From: Gemmatimonadota bacterium
GTDB lineage: Bacteria; Gemmatimonadota; Gemmatimonadetes; Longimicrobiales; Gaopeijiaceae
Direction of reading: 5' to 3'
Length of the DNA: 64,000 bases
Assembly: GCA_022827345.1 (NCBI GenBank)
Contig: JAJDTB010000049.1
Coordinates: 52,562 to 116,561, forward strand
Positions 1-8,447 of the stretch are shown here, piece by piece; the first letter of the stretch is position 1, and every line of letters starts with the position of its first letter. The translations under genes and the position numbers were made by a program. The notes beneath the pieces are model-generated. The model saw only the letters and a program-made list of their open reading frames with translations, did not search any database and was not told the origin of the DNA.

Positions 1-393
1 ATCGCGATCCCGATCGACGATGCAAAGGAAGCCGAACGCCTCCGCACTGTCGGCCGCGAACCGGTGCACGTCGTGTGGCGCGACGTAGACGACATCGAAG
101 GGGCCGACCTCCTCGACGGTTTCGCCCAGGCGGACCGTCCCCCGCCCCTTGAGCACCACGACCGCGTGAGGGTGCTCGTGCCGTTCCAGCGACGAATACC
201 CGCCAGGCGCCAGTTCGAAGTAGCGGAGTTCGAAGTCGAGGGCGGCGCCCGGTCCCTCCGCGGCCGCGCCGAGCAGCGCGTGACGCGTGGCGCCCAGGAA
301 ACAGCCGGGGCTTTCGCCTTCCTCCTTGTAGCGGGCGGGTTGGACTCCCGTCCAGCCGGCCGCGGCGCTGCGAATGACGAACGACCCGGTCAC
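1..393 (-). CDS. Cupin-domain protein (3' end cut by window edge)
   Basis: 131 codons are visible before the left edge. The start is a GTG whose bases overlap the TGA stop of the RuBisCO-like gene upstream (GTGA), which suggests translational coupling. The protein has a typical cupin metal-binding core: a glycine turn, then RHEHPH followed by a VVVLKGRG beta strand about 75-95 residues in, and a second half containing APHDVHRF. The first motif supplies two histidines of the usual metal site and the second a further one. Function is unknown. Small cupins are commonly found next to RuBisCO-like proteins, so it probably acts on a related sugar-phosphate or sulfur metabolite; that is inference from the neighbourhood only. 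Confidence 0.75.
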   Translation of the reverse strand, partial: MTGSFVIRSAAAGWTGVQPARYKEEGESPGCFLGATRHALLGAAAEGPGAALDFELRYFELAPGGYSSLERHEHPHAVVVLKGRGTVRLGETVEEVGPFDVVYVAPHDVHRFAADSAEAFGFLCIVDRDRD

Positions 394-1130
394 GGGCTCG
401 CGTTCGCAGCGCGCGCAGCAGCCGCCACCAGCCGGCGCGCGGCGCCTTCCAGGTCTTTCTGCATCAGCAAACTCCCGCCGATCAGCAACAGGGTGTCCGG
501 CCCGTAGCGCGCGGCTGTGCCCGCTACAGCGTCGATCTTCATGCCTCCGGCGGGCGTTGGCAACGCCGGACGCATCGGTCCGGGCGCAGTGGGCTGGTCG
601 TTTGGGCCGTGGTCGTCCTTTATGACGTCCACGCGCGCACGTGCGAAGGTGGCCGCGAGTCGGGCCAACTCGGTTGGAGACAGGCCAAGCGGCTTGATCG
701 CGGCACCGACAAGGGGTCGTCCAGTAGCGCCGGTCAGCGCCCGGATGCCGCCGATGCCGAGGCGCGGCCCGGGGAGCGCGAACAGGATCTCGTCCGGCAG
801 CGTGAGGTCCACCACGCGAACACCATTCATGAGCGCGACGTTGCCGTACACGACGTTGAGGATCTGGGTGAGTTCGGTCCCGGTGGATGCGAGCGGGTAG
901 GCGATACCGGCATGGAAGTGGGGCGTTGCGTGCCGATTCGGAGCCGACCGTGGTTGGTCCCATCCCATCCCGGTCGCGGGCTCGACGGATTCCAACCGCC
1001 CGAGCATCCGCGCTTCGAGCGCCTCGCCGCCCACTCCCGGCGGGACTTCGACGGTTTGCTCGCGGGCGATGGCGCGTGCGAGCTTCAGCGCGGCGCCAGA
1101 CAATCGATAAGTGACCTGGAGTTCCACCAT
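390..1130 (-). CDS. RuBisCO-like protein (form IV) with a large internal deletion
   Basis: About 246 residues, where RuBisCO-like proteins are usually 370-420. The N-terminal half is normal: TYRL near the start, then REQTVEVPPG, IAYPL, a GNVALMNG-type strand, and IKPLGLSP followed by DVIKDDHG, which corresponds to the barrel strand carrying the catalytic or carbamylated lysine region. The sequence then jumps within about ten residues to PTPAGGM and LLIGGSLL, which normally lie near the C-terminus of the barrel. Roughly 120 residues (central TIM-barrel strands including the loop with metal and phosphate ligands) are missing, but the frame is kept. It is probably non-functional. The ATG at 1130 overlaps head to head with the ATG of the HicB-like gene at 1129, leaving no room for two ordinary promoters. 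An upstream start at 1142 is possible. Confidence 0.75.
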   Translation of the reverse strand: MVELQVTYRLSGAALKLARAIAREQTVEVPPGVGGEALEARMLGRLESVEPATGMGWDQPRSAPNRHATPHFHAGIAYPLASTGTELTQILNVVYGNVALMNGVRVVDLTLPDEILFALPGPRLGIGGIRALTGATGRPLVGAAIKPLGLSPTELARLAATFARARVDVIKDDHGPNDQPTAPGPMRPALPTPAGGMKIDAVAGTAARYGPDTLLLIGGSLLMQKDLEGAARRLVAAAARAANASP

Positions 1131-1320
1131 GATCGAATACAAGGGCTACACGGGAGTTTTCGAATACGATGAAGAGTACCGGTTCTTCGCCGGACACGTT
1201 GTGAACGCTCGCGACGGGATCAATTTCGAGGGCCGGTCGTTGGCCGAGCTGGAGAAATCGATGCGAACCGCTATCGACGACTATCTGGAGTACTGCGCGG
1301 AAACCGCTCGGGAGCTGTAG
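1129..1320 (+). CDS. HicB-like antitoxin, truncated (N-terminal domain only)
   Basis: 63 residues. It starts MIEYKGYTG, followed by an acidic strand, FFAGHVVNARDGINFEG, then ELEKSMRTAIDDYLEYC. This is the partial RNase-H-like fold of HicB antitoxins, which sequester the HicA mRNA interferase. Normal HicB proteins of this type continue for another 40-60 residues with a ribbon-helix-helix or HTH DNA-binding domain. Here the frame stops right after TAREL, so the DNA-binding part is missing. No HicA toxin lies on either side. It is probably an orphan remnant. Confidence 0.65.
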   Translation: MIEYKGYTGVFEYDEEYRFFAGHVVNARDGINFEGRSLAELEKSMRTAIDDYLEYCAETAREL

Positions 1321-1331
1321 GGACGGCAGCG

Positions 1332-1595
1332 ATGTTGGAACACCTGCTCGAGTTCGCCGCTTTGGTCGGCATCTACCTGTGGTTCGACAAACTGGGCGTT
1401 TGGGCCGCTTTGCGCCGCCTCCTCCTGACCGGAGTTTGGGAGACTCCCAAACAACTGGCCCCGCCCCCTACCGACCCTCCCGCACAAAGTACGGCTTCGG
1501 CGCCGGACTCGGATCCGGCCACACCCGCGACGCATCCTCGCCGGAATACACCACGCCGCCCTTCATCACAAGGCGAACCGCCGCCGCGTTGCTGA
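1332..1595 (+). CDS. Possible small membrane protein (doubtful)
   Basis: 87 codons starting 12 bp after the HicB-like stop. The first 40 residues look like one membrane helix (LLEFAALVGIYLW) followed by basic residues. The rest is proline- and threonine-rich and lies antisense to the last 128 bp of the amidohydrolase gene. I recognise no family. The C-terminal part looks like an antisense artefact. If real, only the helix would matter. Confidence 0.2.
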   Translation: MLEHLLEFAALVGIYLWFDKLGVWAALRRLLLTGVWETPKQLAPPPTDPPAQSTASAPDSDPATPATHPRRNTPRRPSSQGEPPPRC

Positions 1596-4500
1596 TGTCC
1601 TCCAGCGGGTTCGCGTCGAGCACCACGAGGTCTGCCAGCTTGCCCACCTCCAGCGACCCGATCCGGGCGTCGAGGCCGTGCTGCTCGGCGCCGCGGATCG
1701 TCGCGATCTCCAGGATCTGCTCAGGCGGGAAGCCGCCCCCTGCGAACAGTTCCAGTTCCCAGTGGGTGCCCAGTCCGACCATCTGGCCGTGCGCGCCCAG
1801 GTGCATCGACGTGCCGGCGTCGTAGAGCTTCCGCAACTCGCTCGCCATCTCCCAGGCGTACATGTCGTCGGGCCAGAGGTGGGTCGTGCGGCGGATGCGC
1901 ATGAGCGACATGGGGTCGATGAAGTTGGCCAGCTTGGGGTCTTCCCAGAGCTTGCTCGCCTGGTGGAACCAGCCCTCGCCCATGGGGCCGTTGTAGACGA
2001 CGACGAGCGTGGGGGTCATGCCCGCCTCGGTCCCACGCCAGAACCGGACGACATCGTCGTGGAAGGGGGCGAGGCCCATGGAGTGCTCGATCGTGGTGAC
2101 TCCGTCCAGGATCTGGGTGAGGTTCATCTGCGGGTCGGAGGATGACTCGGAGAGGACGTTGAGGCCCATTTCGCGGGCGGCGGTGGCCACCAGGTGGCGG
2201 CGCTTGCGCGTCGCCTGGGCGTAGTCCTTCACCGCGATCGCGCCGTGGTCGAGGTTCCAGCGCACCTGTTCGCGGGCGTCGTCGAGGGTCTCGATGGGCC
2301 GGTACATGCGCAGCCGGCCGCCGTGCCTGCGGCCGTAGATGATGGACCCCGTGGTGAAGAAGCGGGGACCGGTCATTCTGCCCGATCGGACCATGTCGGT
2401 GACCCATCCGTCGCGGTATTCGTTGCCGTAGACCTCGACCATGGTGGTGACGCCGTACGCGACGGGACCGCTGAGGTACCCCGGCGCCTGCTCGATGACG
2501 TGCAGCGACGAGTGCTCGATGTGAGGATGGGCGTGCGCGTCGATCAGGCCGGGGATGATGGTGGTGCCGGCCACGTCGAAGACCTGGGCGCCGCCGGGGA
2601 CCGCGACGTCCCGCCCGACCGCGACGATGCGGCCGTCACGAGCGACGATCGTCGCGTTGTCGAGGACCTCTCGCGCAGGATTCATCGTGACCACACGGGC
2701 GCCGGTCAGTGCGACGGTGCCGGCCGCGCGGGCGACGTCGTACTCGATCCCCAACTCCGTGCGCCGGGCCTCGGAACCTGCCTCTGCGCCCGCCAGGATG
2801 GCCTCGACGGACTTCTCGTAGAAGCCGCTGCCACGGGTCCAGGCCAGGGTACTGCCATCCGGGGACCAGGTGAGATAGCCGCCGTCGTTGGCGTCGACCC
2901 GCCAGGTGCGGCCCTGCTGCTCGAACGGGGACACGGTGATGGGCGAATCGGTCGGATCGAAGGGGGTGATGAAAGAGCGGTGGTACTCGCGCAGCGCGAT
3001 CCACTCGAGGTCGGGAGAGGGGACCGCGGCGACGGAATGAGGGAAGCGGTAGAGGGTGCGGCTGCCCGTGCCGTCCCTGGCGATATTCTTTAGCACAAGA
3101 ATACCGTCTTCCCATGTCGTGTAGTATATCGTTTGGCCGTCCGGACTGAAGACGATGTTCGGCGGGATCTTGCCTGCGATGTTGGCGTATTCGAGCGGCT
3201 GGCCGGCGATGTCGGTGAGGCGGTCTTCGCCGTCCGGGCCGCGGACCACCAGCTCGAAGTGGACCTGGTTGGAGAGCCAGAGGCCGCGCTGGAGGCCGCC
3301 GGTGCCGCGGACGAAGGCGATCTCGGTGCCGTAGGGGGAGAGCGCGAGGCTGCCGTACTGGGAGGCGACGGTGGTGAGCTGGTCGGTGGCGGCGCGAGAG
3401 GTTGATTCGGTGGTCGGGCTGTCCAGGCGGTGCACCGAGCCCAGCGCGTCGTCGGTCCACGAGGCGAAGTAGAGGGCGCCGGTGTTCGGATCGACCACGG
3501 GGCTGGTCTCGTGGGCGGCGGAACGGGTGAGGTTGCGTGTCCCGTTTGCGTCGTGCAGCCAAAGGTCGCCAAGGGACTCGGAGATGATCCCATGCGACGT
3601 TCGCTGACCCCATCGGTGGGTGCGGGTGCGGTCGTTCTCCTCGGGGATCTCGGTAGTGAAGCGGATGGTTTCGGACATCTGCCGGCGCACCGGAGCGCTG
3701 AAGGGGACCGGTTGGACGTCGCCGGTGGTGTCGACGCGGACGAGGCCGCCCTGGTGGCCGATCAGGATGGCGCTGCCGTCGGGATACCAGGCCAGGTTCG
3801 GGTAGGGGCCGTATGCGGAGCGGGAGTCCTGGCGGTCGCGGTCGAGGCCGGTCAGGAGGATGCGCTCCTCGCGCGTTGCCGTTTCCATGAGGATGAGGAC
3901 GGTGCCCTGCATGGCGCGGTGGAGGTAGGCGAGGTGGGCGCCGTCGGGCGAGGGCGTCGGCTGGAAGGCGCCGCCGGGGCGTTCGATGACGACCTGTGTG
4001 GCCCCGGTGGATTCGTCGTAGGACTCGATGCGGGCGCCGCCGGGGGGAATCACGTAGGGGTTGAAGCCGAAGGGATAGGGGGCCCGGTTGAGGTGCTCGA
4101 AGAGGAAGCGGCCGGTGCCGGGGAGCGGGCGGGCGCCGTTGACCGGGCCGTTGCCGGTGATCAACGATGCCATGCCGCCGTCGAGATCGAGGGCGACCAG
4201 CTGGCTTGGGACGCCGTCTCCGCCCGCGCTCGCAAGGATGCCGTCGCCGTCGGCCGACCATGAGGGGCGGTGCAGATTGACGTCGGTCCAGTCGGAGACC
4301 TGGCTGACTTCACCCGAGGCGCGATCGAGGACCCAGATCTGGTGACTGCCGCTGCGGTCCGACGAGAAGGCGATCCGGCGTCCGTCCGGACTGTAGCGGG
4401 GTGAGAGGTTCCAGGAGCGTCCCGAGGTGAGTGCGACGGCGTCGTCACCCGCGACCGGCATCTCGTAGATGGTGCCGAGGAGGTCGAAGGCGATCGTGGC

Positions 4501-4701
4501 GCCGTCGGGCGCGATGTCAACGCTCATCCAGGTGCCCTCAGTGGCGTCGAAGGCTAGTTCGCGGACGGGGCCGGTGTGTGTCTCGACGGTCCAGGCGGGT
4601 TGCTGGGCCTGGGTGGGAGAGCCCATGACGATTGCCGCGCAGGCGGACGTCAGGGCTGACACCACCTGGAAGCGAGGCGGGGTCATTTGCAGGTGTTGCA
4701 T
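1468..4701 (-). CDS. Secreted TolB-type beta-propeller amidohydrolase
   Basis: About 1077 residues. The chosen ATG at 4701 has an AAGGAGT ribosome-binding site seven bases upstream and gives a clean signal peptide ending near SPTQAQQ; the upstream in-frame extension to 4860 does not. Residues ~60-680 form repeated WD40-like/PD40 propeller blades (for example SPRYSPDG and FSPDGQ). Residues ~690-1060 are an amidohydrolase barrel: GLIDAHAHPH metal-binding strand, a VKDY lysine strand, an EHSMG histidine, then GAHGQM, and a C-terminal IGSLEVGKLADLVVLDANP strand. This fusion is a known periplasmic family, usually annotated as imidazolonepropionase- or prolidase-like; the substrate is unknown, with cyclic or N-acyl peptides the likely class. 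It appears monocistronic. Confidence 0.9.
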   Translation of the reverse strand: MQHLQMTPPRFQVVSALTSACAAIVMGSPTQAQQPAWTVETHTGPVRELAFDATEGTWMSVDIAPDGATIAFDLLGTIYEMPVAGDDAVALTSGRSWNLSPRYSPDGRRIAFSSDRSGSHQIWVLDRASGEVSQVSDWTDVNLHRPSWSADGDGILASAGGDGVPSQLVALDLDGGMASLITGNGPVNGARPLPGTGRFLFEHLNRAPYPFGFNPYVIPPGGARIESYDESTGATQVVIERPGGAFQPTPSPDGAHLAYLHRAMQGTVLILMETATREERILLTGLDRDRQDSRSAYGPYPNLAWYPDGSAILIGHQGGLVRVDTTGDVQPVPFSAPVRRQMSETIRFTTEIPEENDRTRTHRWGQRTSHGIISESLGDLWLHDANGTRNLTRSAAHETSPVVDPNTGALYFASWTDDALGSVHRLDSPTTESTSRAATDQLTTVASQYGSLALSPYGTEIAFVRGTGGLQRGLWLSNQVHFELVVRGPDGEDRLTDIAGQPLEYANIAGKIPPNIVFSPDGQTIYYTTWEDGILVLKNIARDGTGSRTLYRFPHSVAAVPSPDLEWIALREYHRSFITPFDPTDSPITVSPFEQQGRTWRVDANDGGYLTWSPDGSTLAWTRGSGFYEKSVEAILAGAEAGSEARRTELGIEYDVARAAGTVALTGARVVTMNPAREVLDNATIVARDGRIVAVGRDVAVPGGAQVFDVAGTTIIPGLIDAHAHPHIEHSSLHVIEQAPGYLSGPVAYGVTTMVEVYGNEYRDGWVTDMVRSGRMTGPRFFTTGSIIYGRRHGGRLRMYRPIETLDDAREQVRWNLDHGAIAVKDYAQATRKRRHLVATAAREMGLNVLSESSSDPQMNLTQILDGVTTIEHSMGLAPFHDDVVRFWRGTEAGMTPTLVVVYNGPMGEGWFHQASKLWEDPKLANFIDPMSLMRIRRTTHLWPDDMYAWEMASELRKLYDAGTSMHLGAHGQMVGLGTHWELELFAGGGFPPEQILEIATIRGAEQHGLDARIGSLEVGKLADLVVLDANPLEDISNAAAVRLVMKGGVVYSGEDASRVWPDPSPAPKPYFVREGR

Positions 4702-4963
4702 GAGGCTTACTCCTTGCGGGCGCTCCTGGTGCCGGATCAGCCGGGTGAGCGACGCGACCGGGCTGTCACCCAAAGTATGGTCGTCGCTTGACGTATGACG
4801 AGGGGACCAGGGAACTGCGAATGCATCTCTGGCACACATCCGGGCCGACCCGATAACCACAGGCGAAAACAGGCCGTGGCTGCAACGGACTACCCCCTCT
4901 CATCCGCTATCGAGGAGCTACGGCGAAGTCGGTTTCATACGCGGGAGCCCAGCCAGCCGACAC

Positions 4964-5305
4964 TCAGGATCGTTCCGCGATCAACCGCCTCAACCGCGCC
5001 ATCGCGGCGGGTCCGTCGGCAACTGTATCGTCCGCTACGTCCTGAAGGGCCGTATCCACCAGACGACCAAAATGCTGCTTGGCCCGGTTCAATAGCTCTG
5101 GAGGGACTCTCTGCGTTTCTGCCTCGTCGAGCCCTTCGTAGATCCACTTCTCAAGTAGCCGTCGGTGCTCTGCCTCTTCCAGCAGCCGCAGTCCTTGCCG
5201 CACTACTTCGCTGGCTGTGCGGTAGCGTCCGGCCGAGACCATGCTCTCTACGAAAGCGTCCTGGTACGGCGGCAGCGAGATGTTTCGAGTCTGTCGGTTT
5301 GCCAT
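4964..5305 (-). CDS. ParD-family ribbon-helix-helix antitoxin, orphan
   Basis: 113 residues. The N-terminal 45 residues match ParD/CC2985-type antitoxins: NISLPPYQDAFVESMV, GRYRTASEVVRQGLRLLEE, giving a ribbon-helix-helix DNA-binding dimer. The C-terminal half is a charged helical toxin-binding tail with an AMARLRRLIAE end. In complete systems a ParE toxin gene follows, usually overlapping. Here the 263 bp downstream to the amidohydrolase start holds no ParE-like frame on either strand. It is most likely an antitoxin left after toxin loss, or one that acts on a distant toxin. Confidence 0.75.
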   Translation of the reverse strand: MANRQTRNISLPPYQDAFVESMVSAGRYRTASEVVRQGLRLLEEAEHRRLLEKWIYEGLDEAETQRVPPELLNRAKQHFGRLVDTALQDVADDTVADGPAAMARLRRLIAERS

Positions 5306-5388
5306 CGGTCAAGATGGTCTCCACGGATTGGTGTGTCAATATTCGCCACACTCATGCTCCGCAGTCGGAACCCCAACTGCAAGTTACC

Positions 5389-6852
5389 CTACTCGAAGAA
5401 CACCTCCTGCACCTCACGCGGCGGTCGCGCTGTCGCCAGACTCACCACCACGAGCAGCACCAGCGACACCGCCGGCCCCACCAGCGCCGGCCACAGCCCG
5501 GCGATCCAGTTGTCGAACGACCCGTGCTCCAGGTAGCCCAGCCAGTACCACACCACACACGTCGCGGCCCCGCCGATCATCGCGGTCAGGGCGCCTGCGC
5601 GCGTCGCCCGCGGCCACCACATCCCGAGCAGCAGCGGGAAGGTGAACGCCGACGCCAGCAGGCTGAAGGACATGGTCACGATGAACAGAATCGTTGCCGG
5701 CGGGTCGATCGCGACCGTCATCGCAAGCGCCCCGATTGCCAGTGTCGTCCAGCGCGCGAGCTTCACGCCCCGCTCCTGCGATACTTCGCTCTTCGCCAAC
5801 GGCACATACAGGTTTTCCACCACCAGCGAACTCGCCAGGAGCAGCACCGAGTCGATCGTCGACATCGTGGCGCCGAGCACAGCCGCGACGAGGATCCCGC
5901 CGAAGAGCGGATGCAGGAGCAGTTGCACCAGCGTGGGCAGGGCCAGGTCGGTCTGCTGCAGGTCCGGCAGCAGCACCCCGGAAGCGATCGCGATCAGCGT
6001 CGAGCCGATGAAGATGAAGGACGAAAAGCTGATCGAGAACACGAGCGCGCGCCGCAGCGTCCCCCGGTCCTTCGGGATAAGGAAGCGCGTGACCGCCGCG
6101 GGCGCCCCGCCGATCTGGAAGAACCCCCAGACCAGGAATGACGACACCACCCACATCGCCGGCATCTCGCCCAGAAACCCGATCCCGCCCGGGTTGATCT
6201 CGGCGTAGCGCAGGTGCATCTCGGAGAAACCGCCCGCCGCATTCATCGCCACCGGCGCAAGCACCGCGAAGCCGACGATCATGATCGAGCCCTGGATCAG
6301 GTCGGTCCAGGCGACCGCGTGCATCCCTCCGATCACGGTGTACAGAATTACTATGCCACCGAAGACGACGAGCCCCAGCAGGTACGGCATCCCGAGGAGC
6401 ACTTCGAAGAGGTTGCCCGCCGCCTTCAGCTGCGCCGCGATGAGTGGAATGAACGCCATCAGCATCAGCAGGGTCGCGGTCAGCCCCACGGCCCTGCCCG
6501 GATAGCGCGCCTGGAAGACATCGACGATCGTCGTGCAGCGCACCCGCGACGCCAGGCGCCGCAGCCGCTCGCCCAGCAGGATGTAGGTGAACCAGGCCGC
6601 CGCCGCCGAGGACACGCCCGCCGGCGCAAAGTTGTAGCCCAGCTCGCGCTCCGTGCCGACGGCGCCCATGTACGAGCTGCCGCTCATCTGCGTGGCGGAG
6701 TAGGAGAAGCCGAGGGTCGCCGGGCCGAGATCGCCGCGCGCGAGGAAGAACTCCTGCCTCGAACGGTTGCGTCGGTTGAACCAGATCCCGAGCCCCATCA
6801 GGCATGAGAAGTAGAAGATGAGGATGACGGTGTACAGGGCCGCTGTCGACAT
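5389..6852 (-). CDS. Sodium:solute symporter (SSS family)
   Basis: 487 residues with about 13 hydrophobic membrane helices. The N-terminus has FYFSCLMGLGIWFNRRN then EFFLARGDLG and a GFSYSATQMSGSSYMG stretch, which is the family's unwound first core helix with sodium-site residues. Further features are a QARYPGR loop and GGMHAVAWTDLIQ, typical of the SSS/PanF-PutP group. Substrate cannot be read from sequence. It is the last gene of an operon with an M19 dipeptidase and a 67-residue membrane protein (15-bp gap), so uptake of an amino acid or a similar small product is the best guess. Confidence 0.9.
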   Translation of the reverse strand: MSTAALYTVILIFYFSCLMGLGIWFNRRNRSRQEFFLARGDLGPATLGFSYSATQMSGSSYMGAVGTERELGYNFAPAGVSSAAAAWFTYILLGERLRRLASRVRCTTIVDVFQARYPGRAVGLTATLLMLMAFIPLIAAQLKAAGNLFEVLLGMPYLLGLVVFGGIVILYTVIGGMHAVAWTDLIQGSIMIVGFAVLAPVAMNAAGGFSEMHLRYAEINPGGIGFLGEMPAMWVVSSFLVWGFFQIGGAPAAVTRFLIPKDRGTLRRALVFSISFSSFIFIGSTLIAIASGVLLPDLQQTDLALPTLVQLLLHPLFGGILVAAVLGATMSTIDSVLLLASSLVVENLYVPLAKSEVSQERGVKLARWTTLAIGALAMTVAIDPPATILFIVTMSFSLLASAFTFPLLLGMWWPRATRAGALTAMIGGAATCVVWYWLGYLEHGSFDNWIAGLWPALVGPAVSLVLLVVVSLATARPPREVQEVFFE

Positions 6853-6867
6853 GATCTCGTGCGCTCC

Positions 6868-7071
6868 TCAGCGACCCGTGCGGGCGTGAAAGATGGCCGC
6901 GCCGATCACATACCCATATCCCCCATATAACACAACCCATACTCCCCAGTCGAGATTGCCTGGGCCAGCTGGCCAGTCCGCCAGCAGCCCGATGCTCCCG
7001 CCCACCAGGAAAACCGCCATCAGGATCATCGAGACGATCGGGACGCGGGTCTTGCTCTCGCTCACTGCCAC
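6868..7071 (-). CDS. Small two-helix membrane protein, symporter companion
   Basis: 67 residues with two predicted membrane segments: VSMILMAVFLVGGSIGLLAD and WVVLYGGYGYVIGAAIFHA. It overlaps the 3' end of the dipeptidase gene by 10 bp and precedes the symporter by 15 bp, so it is clearly part of the same transcript. No recognised domain. Some SSS transporters are encoded with a small membrane protein, so it may be an accessory or stabilising subunit; that is inference from position. Confidence 0.75.
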   Translation of the reverse strand: MAVSESKTRVPIVSMILMAVFLVGGSIGLLADWPAGPGNLDWGVWVVLYGGYGYVIGAAIFHARTGR

Positions 7072-8279
7072 ACCTCCTTCAGCACCCGCATGATGTTCTC
7101 CCCCATCACCTTGGCGATGTCCTCGTCGCTGTACCCAGCCCTGACCAGCCAGCGCGGGATGTTCTTCGACCCCTCGGTCGGGTTCTCGACGCCGCGCACA
7201 TAGTCCACCGGGATGTGCTCGGGGGCGTCACCGGTCCCCGCGTCCTGGGTCTCGTCAATGGAGAGCGCCGCGGCGTACACGTTGTGCAGGCCGACGTGAT
7301 CGCCGTACAGCGTATCCGGCCCGAAGGCGACGTGGTCGATGCCGACCAGGTCCTTCACGTACTCGAAGTGGTCCATGAAGGACTCGATGCCGTGGCGGCG
7401 GTGCCGGGGCGAGACGGTGGTGTGCGGTGCGGCCTCGATCCCGATCACGCCGCCCTTGTCGGCCACCGCGCGAATCACGTTGTCGGGCGCCAGGCGCTTG
7501 ATGTTCCATAGCCCGCGGGCGCCGGTGTGGGTAAGGAAGATGGGGTGCCGGCTGTGCTCAACCGTGTCGAGCGTGGTCTGGTCGCTGGCGTGAGCGCAGT
7601 CGATCGCGAGGCCGACCTCGTTCATCCTGCGCACCGCCTTGCGGCCGAACGAGGTCAGGCCGCCATCGCGCGTCTCCTTGAGGCCGGTGCCCAGCGCGTT
7701 GGACTCGCTGTAGGTGATGCCCAGCACCCGCAGCCCGAATCCGTACATGATCTCGATGCGGTCGAGCTCGTTCTCGATCATCGCCGCACCCTCCTGGGCG
7801 CCGATCAGCGCGATGCGGCCCTCGCGGTGCGCCCGGTAGATGTCGTCCACCCGCTCGCACCTGATGATGAAATCCTGGTGCGCCAGGTCGCAGTAGCGCA
7901 TCCCCATGTCGTAGATGATGTCGTCCCACTTCCACCCGTTCTTCGACGTGATGCAGGCCGCGCCATCGAGAAAGTTGTCGAAGACGCAGTCCCACCAGGA
8001 GTCGGCGAGCGCCTCGTAGGCGGTGTGCACGCGGCCCTCGGAGTCGTAGGCGCGGATCTGGTCGGCGCGGGCCGGCATGAGATGCGGGTGCTCGTGCAGC
8101 GAAATCATCAGGATGCGGTCGACGAGGTCCGTGACGCGGGCTTCCTCGGCGGGGGTCAGCGGCACGAGGTACGGCTCGAAGAGCGACTCGCCCTCGATGA
8201 GGTCGTATTCGGTGAAGTCGCGGTTGGTCTTCACATACTCGTACGACTTGTAGCCCGAGTAGTTGTGGGTGAGTGGCAA
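7062..8279 (-). CDS. Membrane-dipeptidase-type peptidase (M19)
   Basis: About 405 residues from a proposed TTG start. No ATG gives a sensible N-terminus: the next in-frame ATG upstream (8444) would add ~55 low-complexity residues and abut the divergent gene. The family signature NYSGYKSYEYV follows directly. Metal and catalytic motifs are all present: SLHEHPH (zinc ligands), GAQEGAAM (bridging glutamate), DCAHASDQT, LTHTGARGL (histidines), and FGPDT (aspartate). M19 enzymes cleave dipeptides, including ones with D-amino acids. No signal peptide is visible, so it is probably cytosolic, acting on dipeptides brought in by a transporter such as the adjacent symporter. A GTG or ATG start remains possible. 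Confidence 0.88.
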   Translation of the reverse strand: MPLTHNYSGYKSYEYVKTNRDFTEYDLIEGESLFEPYLVPLTPAEEARVTDLVDRILMISLHEHPHLMPARADQIRAYDSEGRVHTAYEALADSWWDCVFDNFLDGAACITSKNGWKWDDIIYDMGMRYCDLAHQDFIIRCERVDDIYRAHREGRIALIGAQEGAAMIENELDRIEIMYGFGLRVLGITYSESNALGTGLKETRDGGLTSFGRKAVRRMNEVGLAIDCAHASDQTTLDTVEHSRHPIFLTHTGARGLWNIKRLAPDNVIRAVADKGGVIGIEAAPHTTVSPRHRRHGIESFMDHFEYVKDLVGIDHVAFGPDTLYGDHVGLHNVYAAALSIDETQDAGTGDAPEHIPVDYVRGVENPTEGSKNIPRWLVRAGYSDEDIAKVMGENIMRVLKEVWQ

Positions 8280-8447
8280 GGGGCCGGCTCCGGCTGGGGT
8301 GTCGGGGGACGGTGGATGGACCCGCCCAATAGACGGCGCGAGCGCGGAGGCCACAACCTGGGGCGCGCGCAGGTCGTCCCGCCGCTGCGCCCCGATTACC
8401 TTTCCGGTGATGTCCGCGTCTCTCGTGATGCCCCCGCGCCGCATGCA

